Below, piece by piece: positions 1 to 13,880 of a DNA stretch of 64,000 nt. Made by a program: the position numbers and the translations under genes. The stretch covers positions 10,742,001-10,806,000 of the forward strand of contig NC_133526.1 in NCBI RefSeq assembly GCF_048544455.1, read 5' to 3'. This stretch comes from Silene latifolia (taxonomy: Eukaryota > Streptophyta > Magnoliopsida > Caryophyllales > Caryophyllaceae). Every line of letters starts with the position of its first letter. Positions within the stretch are counted from its first letter, which is position 1. Below the pieces are notes generated by a model that had not been told where the DNA came from, searched no databases, and worked only from the letters and a program-made list of their open reading frames with translations.

Positions 1-70
1 AAAGTCCCACTCTGAATTTCTCACAAAATGCTCCTCTCCATTATGGCAAAATCCTGAATTCTTTATCACT

Positions 71-1370
71 TTGTCATTTAAAAAGAATGAGGATGTCAAC
101 CCAACAAAGGCGAGTCATATAGGAATGAACCCAGATCATTACACTCTAGCCCTCCAAGAAATTGACCAGCTACAAAAAGAAAACCTAATTGAGCCAACAA
201 CTTCCCCATGGGCTTGTGAAGCATTTTATGTCAACAAAAGAGCAGAACAAGTACGTGGAAAATTGTGGTTGATCATCAATTACCAACCTCTTAACCATTT
301 CCTTACAGATGACAAGTTTCCACTACCAAAAAGAGAGGTTCTTTTCCAAAAATTACCCCAAGCAAAACTATTTTCAAAATTTGATCTTAAAGCTGGATTT
401 TGGCAATTAGGAATTAAACCAGAAGAGAGGCCAAAAACCGGTTTCTGCATTCCTGACCGACATTACCAATGGAAGGTTATGCCATTTGGGTTGAAAACAG
501 CTCCATCCTTATTCCAGAAAGCAATGATCAAAATCTTTAAACCCATCCTCACCGACGCCTTGGTCTACATAGATGATATTCTCTTATTTTCTACGGATAT
601 TGATTCGCACTCAGCCCTGATAATAAAGTTTCATGATATTGTCCAACAATATGGGATAATGCTTTCAAGAAAAAGATGGTCGTCGGAGAAACAGAAATAG
701 ATTTTCTTGGAATGAATATCTCCAAAGGCCAATACCATCTTCAACCTCATATCGCTACCCAACTTGAGGAGTTCCCAGATGAAAAGCTCACATACAAACA
801 AATCCAGCAATTTCTTGGTATTGTTAATTATATGGCAGATTTTATTCATGACCTAGCAAAGCACAAGTCAATATTATCAGCCCAGTTGAAGAAAACTGTT
901 GCTCCTTGGAACCAAGAATGCACAGAAGACATAAGAGAGTTAAAACGTATTACAAAAACTCTCTCAGCATTAACAATCCCTTTAAAAGGAAAAAGAATTC
1001 TACAAACAGATGCAAGTGATTGTTATTGGGGTGCTATCCTACTTGAAGAAGACGAGAAAGGCAATAGGCGGATATGTGGATATAAGAGCGGAGCTTTCAA
1101 AGAAAGTGAAAAACATTACCACTCAACTTACAAGGAGATTCTTGCAGTCAAAAGAGGTATTGAAAAATTCGAATTCCATCTTATCGGGCAACATTTCCTG
1201 ATAGAAATGAACATGTCATCATTCCCAGAAATGATACAATTTAAGCAGAAAACTCTTCCCCAAACACACGGCTACTCATTTGACGGCAAGTGGTTTTTTC
1301 TCAATGGAAGTTTGATGTCAAACATATAAAAGGAAAAGATAATTTCCTTCCAGATTTCCTGTCAAGAACA
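71..1370 (+). pseudogene. Pararetroviral reverse transcriptase and RNase H (fossil)
   Basis: Fossil polymerase part of the integrated pararetrovirus. The reverse transcriptase palm is recognisable by FSKFDLKAGFWQ, MPFGLKTAPSLFQ and VYIDDILLF, and the RNase H that follows by LQTDASD and the YHSTYKEILAVKRGIEKFEF region. These motifs match caulimovirids: the aspartates of YIDD are present and the GLKTAPSLFQ stretch is typical of the petuvirus-florendovirus side of the family. It is broken and not expected to be expressed. Confidence 0.72.
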
Positions 1371-1397
1371 TAACGTCAAATTTCCTCAATCAACCCT

Positions 1398-2328
1398 ATG
1401 ATTTATATGTTCAATCCTGCACAATCAGATGAAGAGTCCCTGAAATCTTTGGTACGTCGTATACCTCAAGTTTTACAAGAAATTCTCAAAAAAGTCCTAA
1501 CCACCAGAGGCATTGAAACCCTTCATAAACTCCTTATCTTATACGTCTATAGATATGGGTTAGATGAAGGCCCCCTTCTTGGTCTACCTTTCCATCCGAT
1601 GTATCCGTTCCTCACCACTATCAGCCTAAATCCAAGCCATTATAGCAAATTTCCCTGTGAAGCCTATCTCCTGCTCTGGTATCTTGCTGAATTATACACT
1701 ATTGGGGTGCTCATAGAAAAAGGTCCAATGTTACAGTATTTGGCAAAATGTCTTTTAACCAGAAGGAAGCCTCATTACACAAGCTACTGTATAAATGGTT
1801 AACCTTGTTCCAAAATCCCACTTGGTGGCAAGAAAGTATCCGAGAGAAAGAAGGCCATACAATATTTATCACCTTCAAAATTACTATCTTCCCGGTCCAA
1901 GAAGGCAATGGAATCCAGGTGCAACGAAGATACGACACTCAGTCAGGGCAGGATATAAGGGATCATTATCTAAAGAAAAGCATTTCAGCACACGAACACG
2001 TGAACTAGCGGCTCTCAATGAAGTAAAAGAATCTACCGTGGATGGAAGGTTATTTTGCTTACTCACAACAAATTGGCATCATACAGACACGTATCCTCAG
2101 AAGTTTGTTCAAGAAATCAGAGAAATGCTACATGTCTTTCATAGTGGCCCATTATCAATCATCATGACCACCCAAGGTTCAGAGTTGATAGACATCCACG
2201 TATGGTTAAGAAATATATTCCAGGTCTTAAAATATATGTCGATGAATATATATCAAGAAGTGAAGAAAGTGATTCTGATGACAGTGACAGCTCAATGTGA
2301 ACGCCGCCCTTTTCTAAAGAGAGGGTGA
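1398..2328 (+). pseudogene. Second reading-frame block of the pararetrovirus (fossil, function unknown)
   Basis: This is coding-like sequence immediately after the RNase H, on the same strand and in more than one frame. I see no catalytic motif and cannot assign a domain. Its position fits the extra downstream frame of florendoviruses, whose role is unknown. It is broken. The placement is inference from position and family; the residues alone do not prove it. Confidence 0.45.
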
Positions 2329-2339
2329 ATAAGACAAGG

Positions 2340-2590
2340 AAATGTCACAATGAAAGTTATTCCAATATAATTTCTGCGATTGATGTTCTCCCTTTTAGTG
2401 TTTGTTCTTTGTCTAGTTCAATTGCTTGGTCACATACAAGTAGGAAGAATAATGAGTTAGCACACACTCTTGCGCATGTCTTACCGATTGTAGTTGGGAA
2501 AACTGTGTGGGTGGGAACGCTGCTGAGGTAGATGCTCGTTTCGTTGGTTAATTTATTTTTATCCTGTTGGGTTTCAAAAAAAAAAAAAAA
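2340..2590 (+). mobile_element. LINE 3' end, 5'-truncated, with poly(A)
   Basis: A short stretch encodes the tail of a plant L1-type RNase H (SHTSRKNNELAHTLAHVLP, then VGKTVWVG) with its stop at 2529-2531. About 50 bases later it reaches an uninterrupted A-tract near 2577-2590. That layout, a truncated 5' side with a 3' poly(A), is the usual result of aborted target-primed reverse transcription. I could not define a target-site duplication, so the left edge is approximate. Confidence 0.6.
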
Positions 2591-3426
2591 GTATGACCTC
2601 AGCCAAATTGAGCACGTCCTGCGCAAAGTTATGCAAGAATGTCCGAATAAATTCAAGATTAAACACAACTTTTATGCCGAAATTTACATGCTTTTTACAA
2701 TAATCCTACATTCACATTACATTGATCATTTCGTGCTAAGATTCCGCAATCAAGACAAAAGAAAACGCTGTCAATAGATAATAAAACAAAGCTAGCACTT
2801 ATATCTACATAAATCACTACAGATGCGCTACTGCATGTAACCATCCAAAATTAGATTATCCCCTGGAATCAGTTGCAAACTCCAATTGACCTGCAGAAAT
2901 AGCAAATCAGATGCAAAAGACCACAAACAATTACATATATATGAGACGGTCTCACATTTGAGACCAATCCATTAATCCTATGATTGATACATGCATTGGG
3001 TTTGGTGGAGATAGGGATTAGGAGGGTGTACTTTTCGACCTTTTGTGACACAAAAGCCTAAATTGAGCACCCAATGAAGCTCTTTTGTTTTTCTCTCCAA
3101 TAATTCGGATGACACTATGCTCTAAGGCCCTTAAAATACCATGGGATTATAAGTCGGTTATATTAACATTTTGGCTTCTTCACTTCAAAAAGCACCGCTA
3201 AAAATGACCTTGATAATTATAACATTCAGATTTGAAGGTTCCGATCAAGCCAAATCTTGTAAAATATTCTCCTATCAGTTTGCTCTAATGTTTTGCTCAT
3301 TTTTCAAATTCTCTTCCCACTCCAAAAAGCTTTATTTCATCTTAAAAAAAAAAAAAAAAAAAAAAAAGGAAAAGGAAAAGGCCCATCCTGTACCTGGAGT
3401 TATAGAGGGTGTTGAATACTCTCTGG
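2591..3426. other. Intergenic region and probable SCC3 3' UTR
   Basis: No gene is seen. The right-hand part is the probable 3' untranslated region of SCC3 (minus strand). There is a palindromic GAGACGGTCTC patch near 2943-2953, probably a transposon relic, and a 23-base A-tract on the plus strand near 3344-3367. Confidence 0.4.
3331..3336 (-). promoter_or_regulatory. Candidate SCC3 polyadenylation signal
   Basis: The minus strand reads AATAAA here, about 90 bases past the SCC3 stop codon at 3427-3429. Spacing and orientation suit a poly(A) signal, but plant signals are loose and transcript evidence is lacking. Confidence 0.4.
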
Positions 3427-6400
3427 TTACTCATCTCCAGATCGGTCATTGCCACTGTTTTCTGGCCTAGACACCTTTTTAGACCTCAACTTGGATGACG
3501 ATTTAATGACATTGATCAACGCAACATCATCTTCCTCCTGTTCATCTTCCTCATCTGGTGCTTCTTGGTCAGATGACCCAATTGCATCCTCTTCCTCACT
3601 CGAACTTTGCTCATCAAACAACTTCTTTCCCCGCATGTTACGTTGTTTGGGTCGGCGGCCTCGTCTCACAGAAGATCCTTCTTTCTCATCAGCACCTGGA
3701 ATCACATTCCGTAACATCAACACAGGGTATGTCTAAGACAAATCATAGTTTAAAGAGTCAAATAGAAAAGAATAAACGCCTAGCACTAAACAAAATGCTT
3801 TTTCGGAATAACACTTCCACTAAATGTTGTTAATGACAGAAAGATGGTTAAAGAGGCTACTGTTTTCAGGAGGTTACAGTCTAATTAAGAAAAGTTCACT
3901 CATCTCTACTGAAAAGACAGTCTACCCAGATATCGAACTCTCAAGTTTCTGCCAACTGCCTAATGGGTCAGATGCGACTACAAAACTGGGAAAGTCTCGC
4001 AAGTACAAAGCACAATTTCCTATAGCAGTGCCTGTAAGCTTGCAGCAAATCTGCCATAGAATGGTAGATTTACATGGGGAAAAAAACGAAGAAAAGGGCA
4101 TCCTAACATGCAGATTTGGGAATCAAAAACTATGAAACTGAAAAACTGATAAAAAGGTAGCACAGAGAAGGCGACAATGAAGCAATGATGAACTTATACT
4201 GCTACACATTATGGTATTATACAAAGGTGAAGGGAACACTCCGGTTGCAGGAGATAGTCATGGAACGAATTCATGTAGATTCCAGACTCGTGCATCTGAG
4301 ATAAACATAATGCATCTCTTGTAACAATGCTAAAGATGTAAATGTGGGGATTTATAAGGTTTCTTGGCAACTAATGCATAGCTAGAGAGAGGATAAGCTG
4401 CAAATCCTTAAATTACGAATCTCACATAATGCTCAAACACATCTCACTTATAGTGTAACTTGAAAAATAAAGTAAAAAATAGCACAAAAGAACCTGCAAA
4501 TCCTTCCATCTTTGCACATCTATCTTTCAGGGTCTCAACAAATATGTGATAGGGACGCCAGCCACTAGGGTCCTCATCTGTGTTTATATTATCTGTACGT
4601 CCTTGGATGTTTTTCAAGCTACAGGAGCCAAAGTACACACATATATTAGGTTATAATTACTAGTCGGAAATAACTTGAAGTCGTAAAAGAAATCACTTAC
4701 AGGTCAGGAAGATCAACAAGAGGAAGTTTCCCGATGAAAGGTAGCACAGCACCTACCAAGAACGATAGCTTCTTGGGAACATCTACAAACGCATAGTCTA
4801 TGCCATCCTTCACAATTTTAAGGATATCTGATCTATGCTTACTTCTAATAGCACCAACAATTGTTCCTGATAGGTGAACGGCAAGTTCCTTCAAATCGTT
4901 GAAAGACTTGTTCACAGAAGAGTTGTCACCAATTTTAGATTGTTGGGCCATATGACGATAATGTGCCTGCCAATATAACAGAAAATGACTATTAGCGAAC
5001 AAATAATATTTGCTTATGCACAAACAATGTTCCCCTATTTGCGAATGAAAAAAAAAACAAATCACCAGTCGAGACTCTTAACTGCATCGTGTTTGACCAT
5101 GCATCAGAGTATCAGATATATACAGACCAAGAATTAGCTTTACGAAATGACATATTACAATGAGTTTCTCTAACTCTATAAACTTTTGCTTTATTTCATT
5201 AATCCAAATTCTCAACCTTTTTATGCATTTTATTGAAAGCTTACTTCATCTCCAGCTCTTTTCTGCCTTCTCATTCCCCACAAACATGTAATTTCCACAA
5301 CACTTCTAGAGAGGTTCTACATATGACATCTTCATACAAAATGAAAGACTGCCAATAGTGAAGGACTGATCCGAAAGAAAAGTGGAGCAGGCTAATGACA
5401 TATGGATGGTAAAACTCAGTTCAGAAACAGCTGAGTAATGACTTACCCTTTTCAGCGCTTCGAGAGAGAGAGCGAAAATGTCTACATCTTTTTTCCGAAG
5501 AACAACAATAAGCTGCTTAACCACCTCAGCGATATTGGTTCCGTGCATCACAAAATGAGAGACAATCTCAGGTGCAAGGTACTCCTACATCAACATTGCC
5601 AATCCACCAGGAAATTCATTTTACAAGATAATTTATGATACGCGTGCGATTTCCATTTCTACAAGCTTAAAAAAAAGTTAGATGACTAGAAGCAGTGATA
5701 AGATCGACAAAGTCCTTTACCAGCGGAATAACATCACCAGTAACAAGCTTTCCAGCTGCAATCATAACTGCATCACGAGTTGTGTCTTCTACATACTCCC
5801 GGTTGACATCTTCATCTTCCGTTTCATCTGAAAGAGAGTATATTTACATGAGTCAAGTTCACAATCAAAATGATCCGCTTCATGTTATATTCCATTATCT
5901 TTTCAATTAGAAACAGAAGAACTGGTGGCTCAATTTAGTTGTACAAAAGGCAGAGTATCTTTCCGCTTAATTTTTTTTTCAAATGGATAGTAACATACAA
6001 AGCTCTCCATGCTCTCAGCACGTGGAAAAGCTTTCATACACCAGACATCTCACCCTTTATCCCACCATAGGCAAGCCTTTGAAGCACTCAGATAATGGTG
6101 TCGTTATAAGAAGGGAACATGCACGGCTCTTACGTAAATAGCTTCTAGTGCCGGGGTATATTATTTCCAAACCCCTCTTCGTGCAACAAGTATAATTAAG
6201 AACTACGCTATCTAAGTCAAAAGCACCCAGCCTATCACACATACATCAAATTGCCATTGTTTGGTAGTGTATTCCCTGCGTCCTTCAACAACTTGTATTA
6301 CTTGCATATAACCCCAATCCATCAAAGCCCAAAAACAAATACATTAAACTAATGAAGATTTTGACCTATTTTGAGCAAGAGATTACGTACTCGATATATC

Positions 6401-9400
6401 AAGCTGCTGCGAACATAGAGTCCAAAATTTCACAACCATGGACTGTTCTGGACAAAACCCCAGGACTTCCAGGGCTGTAGATGTGAACCGGGATTTTTTG
6501 AATACACACCAGAGCTCAGCGAGCATTGTACAAACCTAGCAACAAATATGGAATTCAGTTACACAGTCAAACACACTTCCATCTAAAGCATTTTACATAG
6601 ATGCTACATCAAAACATCTGCACTCATTAGAAAGATAAAAATAGTAATGGTTAAAGGAGCTTACTCTGCAAGCAAGCTGATTTCCAAGCTTTATCTCTGG
6701 TTGGATTTGAGAAGGCGGCAGAAAGTAATCCAACTGCTTAAACAAAATATCACGTCTAGAGAGCAAAGAAGAGATAGCCCCTTCTGATACAGATTCAGAG
6801 TTCACTACAGAGTACAGAGCCCAATTGATGTGCAGAAACATGTTAAGCAGCAGGAAACTGCTCACCTGTTAAAGGCAACAAATGATACTACAATTAAGAA
6901 ACAGACGGCAGCAACTGAAGTAAACTAACAAAGTTTATTGCTGCTAGGGTTTAAACATACTTCCTCATCCACATTCCTAAAACCTTCAAGCATAGAGGTG
7001 AACTCGTCATATAAGCTATCTATAGGCACAGATTTTGACAACTGAAGCTCGTACAGTCTTTTCAGGTTCACAAGAAGAGGATATTCATCATCACCATCCT
7101 GTAGTCAACAATAAGTACGAATTTGTGACATTAAGTAAATAGGCCCGTTAAAAAAAAGAAAAAAAATTACTTAGAAAGAGAAATACCGCCACTTCTTTCA
7201 TAGCTATCTTGAGTTTTGATAAAAGTTCATCCTCGAGTTCCTTGAGTTTGTTGTTGGCAAATTCTTGAAGTTCTCCTTTACTCTCAACTGAACAGAAGTT
7301 CATAGCTTTTACACATGTCCGAAGAGTGTCCTTGTCACCATGCTTGAAAAATGTCTCCTTCATGAGCTGAAGCACGGTCTTAAAATTCTGGACAAAGAAG
7401 GAATTTTTCAGTTCAGGAACTAAAATTACTTTATTAAATAACACAAATAAAACGAAAAAAGAGGCACTTGGTTACCTGTTCTTGTCTTTTAAGAGAATAA
7501 AGCTCAAGATTCATGTATAGGGAGATTTCAACCAACGGTGGAGCTTTTGTCTTGTCTCCCACATATTTACGTAAGAGTTCACCATAGTTTTTCATCATTG
7601 CCACCGTAATTTCTCGCTTGGATGTTTCCATAACTTCCTAGAAATATATGTAAAATGAAATTTAGATATATTTGATCACAAAGAGTCAAAGACACAATCA
7701 GATCACTGATTCAGAATTTGCATTGTTAATGAAAATTAGGACTTCTTGAAGAATACATGTTCCGGTCTTTTTTATTATCCTCACTTTTTACAGATATCAC
7801 AACACTATATGTTCCATAAAGGCAACTGTTCCTCAGTCCTCACCCCAATTCATAGAGAGTAGCGAATCAAGGGAGAGGGTTTGTGCTTGTACATCTTGGA
7901 GCTATCTAGCAGTCAGATAATGGTATCTCAAAATTATAATGTTAAAGGGAGCTACAAACATAAAATATAAATACTAAAAATCAGCTTTCCTCTAGACCAA
8001 ACCCCACCTATCTAGCAGACTGCAGACTAGCAGTGCAGAACTTCAAGAGACAGCTCACTGAACAACAATGCTTTCCAGAAAACAACCCCCCACACCCCAA
8101 GTTAATATACAGCTCACTGAACAACAACAATGCAAGCCACAATCAGACACAGGCCGGACGGTTTAAAGATACCGACCTTACAAAGGAAGAGCAGATACTA
8201 ACATGTGAATGCTCCAAATCAATAAACAATTAATCATACTTCTGCGACTTGTACAAGATTCTATTTAAGAAGACAGGGGCCAGTTGTTTTTTTTTGCAAG
8301 CTGCGGAGATTGTCAATTGCATTAAGGCAGATCTGCCCTCCTTTCTTTTTTACCTTCGCAATGAGTGAAAAAATAAATAAGATCTCATATCATACATCGC
8401 TTTGAAAACAAACCTTTCACTGAGAAATGTTGGGTCATTTAAACATCAGCCCTTCTCTGATTTGAAACAACAGAGGTTGACCACCAACCTAATAAAATTG
8501 TAATTCTATATTCTGCGATAATGAGATGCCTGATTCAAAAATTTGCATATTTTCTAATTCTTTGGCTTCTTGTTTCCTCTTCTTGTTTGAAAACCTCTTT
8601 GTACATTCGATGACACCTTTGTACACAAAGAGAGCTTGGAAAAGACGTTAAACCTTAATGTTGACAACAGAAGATTGAGTTTCTGCATAATTACTCCACG
8701 TATAATTCACCTTCTAGCAATAACAGCCCTAAACTGTACAAGATTGAAAGCATGGTTACCGGATTCCCTATGAATACGCCTTTACCGATTCGTGATTCGC
8801 TCTAATAGAATGTGTTACATACTTATATGTATTTTCAGTAAGCGACATGATAGAATTCGCTCTTTAACAATTAGCGATTCTTAGGGTACCCTGATTGAAA
8901 GAGACTTTTTGTCTTCATGAGAACCAACAAGGAGATAAATGAGGACATTCGTTGGGTAATTGTAAGAGTCTCGTGAAGCAGGACTGAGATAGCCGGTAGT
9001 CACCTCCAGTCCTTCACATCATTACCGACACCCTTGTTTCCTCTCAATGGAAAGCGGCTTTGAATATTAACCATTGACCATTGCTGATGGAGAGCTTAAG
9101 AAAAGGCACCAATGCGCTTAAGTTGAATTGGCTGAGTACACTTTTGACTTAACACACATTTCAAAATGAATCCCGGGAATTTCGCTCTAACAAGATGTAC
9201 CAAAAGGCAAAAGGAGCAAATACTGTGCTAGTGGTAGTTTTATAAGTTCAGGTCAAACTCTCCTTCAGTGTCGAGATAGTAATCATACATGATTGTAAAC
9301 AAGGTAGCCAGTCACAAAATCAAGGGACAATTTCAGGACTTAGAACTTAGATTTCATAATGCGAAATAAGAAACAAGAGGTGCTGAATAACTCAATTTAC

Positions 9401-12400
9401 ATATTATCTTGGGTTGGTGTGCCATAAATGTGGCTGGTACCGCCTCAAAATATGGTTGCAGTGAGTTAGTTACCTTAGAGACTTCCACAAGGTGTTTGAG
9501 ATGCAATGACACTGCCCACATATAATAAAACGTGTGTGACAACCCCTTTTTGTCCTTTCAAGTACAAGTATATTCCTACATAACTATCCCCCCGGCCACC
9601 TCCTTCAACAAAAGAGATATAATGCAGCTCCATTAAAAAACACGTAGAATATTATGTGATAAGGATGACTTGCAACACATAGAATACCTTTTGAGCCTTT
9701 GTATAGTATTGTTTTCGATTATCAGTAGCGGGTACGATCCTTTCTCCAACAGCCTTCTTAATAGACGCACAAAGAAGTCGGATCAAGTTTGTTGCATCAG
9801 TTTCAGTAAGCTCAATTGATGGATTTTCATTCAACAGTGTAGAAATTATGCACTTCCAGTCCTACAAACATACATCAGAGAGAAAAGAGTATTTACCTTC
9901 TTATTCACCGAGTATATAGAAGGGACATGTATGTGACAATGTAAAAGCTTTAAAAAAAAAAGTAGGGACATGGACACATTAAGAAAGCGAACATTCAATT
10001 GATCTCCAGAACTTACTTTCATGGCATTCATGTACTCCCAGACGTCATCAATGACATATGTTATCAAAATAGGATCAGTTGAAAATTCTCTCAGGATTTG
10101 TAACAATCTACTAATCGTAACCAGAGATGACGATGTGTCTGCAGCAAAACATGCCACCACAGTTAACAAATAAGTCCCCTACACATACTTGCAAGAAACT
10201 GAATCTATTGGATATAAACCTTTTGAGCGAGACTGTGAACTGTTCGATTTCTGTTCAATCAAGTGATCATAGACCAGCTCTCCTATTGCACGTCTGATTT
10301 CTGGAGGTTCAACGACAAGCAGATCATACAAGGGGCCTAAGTCGTCATCTTTTAAAAGCTGATGCCTGGAAGGGCAACAAGAATGTAACCACAACAAGGC
10401 TTCGGTTCAAAGCTAAAAATGAGAGATGGAGTTCTCTACCAAATGATTCAATAGATACCTTAGCAAGTGCTTAACAAGTCCAATGGCACATACAGCCACT
10501 GAGACATCAATGTCATCAGCAAGATCAATCATCCTGTTGGAGAATCTCTGCGTAAAAAGATCAAGGGATGGCAAATTATCATCCACTTCGTAAAGGCTCT
10601 GCAACCCACCGATGGAAGCTTTTCTCACAGCAGCACTCTAGATTCATATCAAGTCCATAACAAGGAGAGAGAAAGAAAACATTTCAGTAGCACATTCAAA
10701 TTAACACTTGAAGAAATCAGTTTCTTCCACTGCAATAAGGTAACCTATCAGAAAATACCAGTGCATACCTTGTCACTCAAAGTCCACCCAAGATACTTAA
10801 GGTATCGATCCTGGAGGAACAACGAAGGGTATGACAAGATCCAGACACCCAATGATTGTATACAGGACATCCGGATTATGGGATCAATGTCTCGATAACG
10901 ATGCATAAATAGTCTACAAACAACATTCAGCTGATTATCAAACAATGAGCATGAATTTTGTTAAAAACGTAAGCACATGAAGCGACGTAAAACTAGCTGC
11001 TCATTAAAAAACTAGATTAGCACAGGTATCAAGTAGTTAACACGTGCAGTACAACAATTGAGAAGTTTCCTACCTCAAAACACAGAAATAGGTGTAAAAG
11101 ACATCAACAATAAATTGAAAGGTTTCCAATATAGAAAGGAAAGCCACCAACTCACTAATCTCTCACTCATAAGGAGATCAGATATCATTGAGCACACTTG
11201 CATAAGTTAAATTAATAACATGTGCCATAGTATAATACAGACAACTGTATAAAGCTACCTGGTGGGAAGCACATTTAACATTTCTAAGTCCTCCCGATCC
11301 CCTCCTCCCCTCTCTCAAATAAAGGCCCAAGAAAAAGCATAACCGAAGCTGAAAGATTTGAAAGGTTCTAATGTCAACAACTTTAACCGATATCTTTATG
11401 GTACAAGTTCATCCTTCCATTTTTTGCCACAATTGCCTACTCAACTCACGTGTACGTTGGTCAGCTCAGGAGATATTGCCCATAAAACAAAAACCTAATG
11501 AATGTATGTATTTGGTGTTACCAGTTGGAAAAACATTTGAGAAAGCAACAAACAATTTTACCCCTTAAATATCTTGTCCATCAGCTCCTCAATCATTGTT
11601 ATTTTTTCATGAGTTGTCATCAGTCTCTTGTTGAGAGACTCCGCTCGAGGACCCTCTGCTCTTTTCTTGTTCTCAGTATTTAACTGCCTCTGTGTAGTTT
11701 CACGCTGAGATCCAAGCATTTTTGCAACGGTGATGAATGATGTGACAAGCTGAAGGCCAATCAATGAAGCGACCTGGCGAAAGATTCGTGGTGGAGTGCT
11801 GAAATGTGAAGTCAATGAGTCATGGGTATCAAGGAGCTAAAATTTATCAAGAAAAAGCTTTACAGTGTAAGGTAGCTGACCAGGATATAGCAATTACATA
11901 GTCTGTGCACTTCTCAAGCAAAACCCCATCAAACATTGGGCCATTTTGACATTCAACCACTAAATTATCCCAAAAGTAAACAATGTTATCTTTGAGATTG
12001 TTGAAATCCTTCTTTTTTGAGCTTTGATAATCCTCAACTTCACCCTGATGATTGATTACATGAGTGTTAAACAAACCAATGGAAAGAGACGAAGAGCACT
12101 CAAGTGCAATCACACAGCAGAAACTTAAGCTTCTACAACTGCATGAAGTTGAAGAAAAATCATAGATACCTTCCGTGCGAGATTAACCAAAGCCAGGACT
12201 ACATTGTCAACATCAAGCTCCTCAAAAGGATCTCCTTCAATGTGATACTTCGCACCGCATGACTGAAGAAAAAAGAAACTTCATGAATAACTTTGCAACA
12301 TCATCGATAACATAAATTTCTTTCAAAGCTTCTCAATAATCTTTAAGTTAGCCAATAGAATTCAAATTGCAGAACTTCCAGTGACAATTTACTTAATTAC

Positions 12401-13732
12401 CTCAAATAGCATGGCCAGAAGGTCTAGCATTGCTGGCTTTGGATCCTTTTCATAGCGCTCTACCCAAAATTTGACAAGTGGAGGGATATTCTTCCTGCTC
12501 CCTTTAATGGCCTCTGCAAAACAACTAAATTTTGTTAAAACAAAAGTAGAAATTGACACGTTGGGACAAGTTTTTTGCAGGAAAAGCATTCATACGGACA
12601 ATATTGTATATATTCATTTTACAATTTGACCAACTTACCAAATATCAAATATCTATCATACCAGCTAGGAGAGCTGCAACTACTCTCCCCACAACATAGG
12701 AACTATCAGATAAGCCAGCACGTTAATTCACGAACAATTGATTATTCCAAGCATACTACTTCAATGCACAACTCGTAAGTAGGCTCAACCAAATGCTTCA
12801 AATCCCAGCCAAATAGGTAGTCAGACTAGTCACTAGTGAAATAGCTCCAGCAAAATTGTATTACAAGCAATCCAACAAAAACAAAAGCGCTACTACAACT
12901 GACGTCCCTCCCGTGTTACACTCCCCTTTGCGTGTGAGGAAAATCACAGTAGTAACCTCTCGCTATATTGTCAAGTCAGATCAAATAAGGCTCCTTCCTC
13001 ATGTAAGACCGCCACTTAAAGTAACACACAGTTTGAAAATTGATAAAAATGTTCCTATAAATCCCAATGGCTTTTGTATTTTTACAAAGTACTCGTTAAA
13101 TTGCAATGTCAAATGCAACATTAATACCAAATTTAATTGCCGAAAATTAAGAAAATCATGTTTTTCACCAATACACAATGCAATCACTTGGCACTTTCTT
13201 AACAGGAACAATTTGGAGCGCGTAACGCAAATAGCAAATAAAACACCATCGCTTCGCAAGCAAACTACGAAAACAAGATCGGTAATTGAACATGTTTATT
13301 TACAAAACCTACTTTACTCCATAATAACTTCCCCTAGTTTCAACCGAAACAGGCTGTTGAAACAGGCCAATTCAAAGAGTAATTGAAAGCAACAAATTCA
13401 ACTAAAAAGACGACGAAATAAGAACCCTAATTGAATTACCAATCAAGGTAAGGTCATGATTCGGAGGTGAATCGACAGCGCGGGCGCGTTTAGGTTTAGG
13501 ACGAACTTCCTCAAAATCTTCAGCAAAATCGTCGGCGCTTTCACTCGATCGAGTATCGGCGTCCACAAAGGTTGACTTGGTAACTCTCGTCCTTTTCTGC
13601 TCAAATCCGCCATTAAAGCAGAAATTAAATAACAGTAAAATACATTGAAGTGAAAGAGATTACAGCGGAGAGAAGGAGTAAACTAACCGAGCGACGTAGT
13701 GAAGCATCCAAAGGTTGAGCAGTTTCATCCAT
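3427..13732 (-). CDS. SCC3: Cohesin subunit SCC3/STAG, 21 exons
   Basis: SCC3 binds the SMC1-SMC3-kleisin ring and is needed for sister-chromatid cohesion in mitosis and meiosis. I assembled 21 exons with GT-AG junctions and continuous frame: 13688-13732, 13440-13596, 12401-12513, 12170-12262, 11881-12044, 11562-11798, 10769-10913, 10459-10637, 10220-10365, 10017-10138, 9688-9861, 7476-7637, 7187-7387, 6961-7098, 6665-6865, 6391-6535, 5721-5827, 5447-5584, 4701-4966, 4494-4618, 3427-3695. They total 3,327 bases, 1,108 residues, close to the roughly 1,100 of plant SCC3. The start MDETAQPLDASLRR is followed by a basic and acidic N-terminus. The STAG region spans exons 3-6. The stromalin-type HRYRDIDPIIR and GWTLSDK motifs are in exon 7, helical repeats follow, and an acidic tail (SSSEEEDA, EEDEQEEDD) ends the protein. 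I see no break in the frame. Splice sites are by eye; exon 17 is the least certain. It is a single-copy host gene beside a dense transposon island. Confidence 0.93.
7638..9687 (-). other. Large SCC3 intron (between exons 11 and 12)
   Basis: This 2,050-base intron is the longest in the gene; the next longest are 926 (12514-13439), 648 (10914-11561) and 563 bases (5828-6390). It has no coding frame matching a cohesin domain. I found no terminal repeats or transposon ends in it, so its content is unexplained. Confidence 0.55.
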
Positions 13733-13871
13733 GGCTTCCGCGGATTGTACAATGGAAGATAATAATTAGGTTTTCAAATGGTGAAAGGGAAGAACAAGAA
13801 CAAGTGATTAGTGAATTAAAAAGGGAAAATTATTAGAGATTTAGGTGATTGTGCGATTGATACTATAACCT

Positions 13872-13880
13872 CCCGCCAAT
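13872..13880 (-). promoter_or_regulatory. E2F-like site in the SCC3 promoter
   Basis: The minus strand reads ATTGGCGGG, matching the plant E2F consensus WTTSSCSS, about 140 bases upstream of the SCC3 ATG. Cohesion genes are commonly S-phase genes under E2F control, so position and sense agree. Binding is inferred. Confidence 0.45.

Larger units (their letters stand above)
1..2328 (+). mobile_element. Endogenous pararetrovirus fragment (Caulimoviridae, florendovirus-like)
   Basis: This is an integrated plant pararetrovirus, a fossil that enters from outside the left edge. What remains is the end of the polyprotein (reverse transcriptase then RNase H) followed by a second coding block with no recognised domain. 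The reverse transcriptase has the caulimovirid signature around the catalytic YIDD rather than the Gypsy pattern, there is no integrase, and no LTR is visible. A second frame of unknown function after RNase H is a known florendovirus feature, which is why I prefer that genus to petuvirus. It is broken in roughly half a dozen places and looks old. Confidence 0.7.

Noticed and set aside
12856-13386. A 176-codon plus-strand open frame inside SCC3 intron 2
   Set aside because: It lies antisense within an intron, shows no domain and no codon pattern of a real gene.
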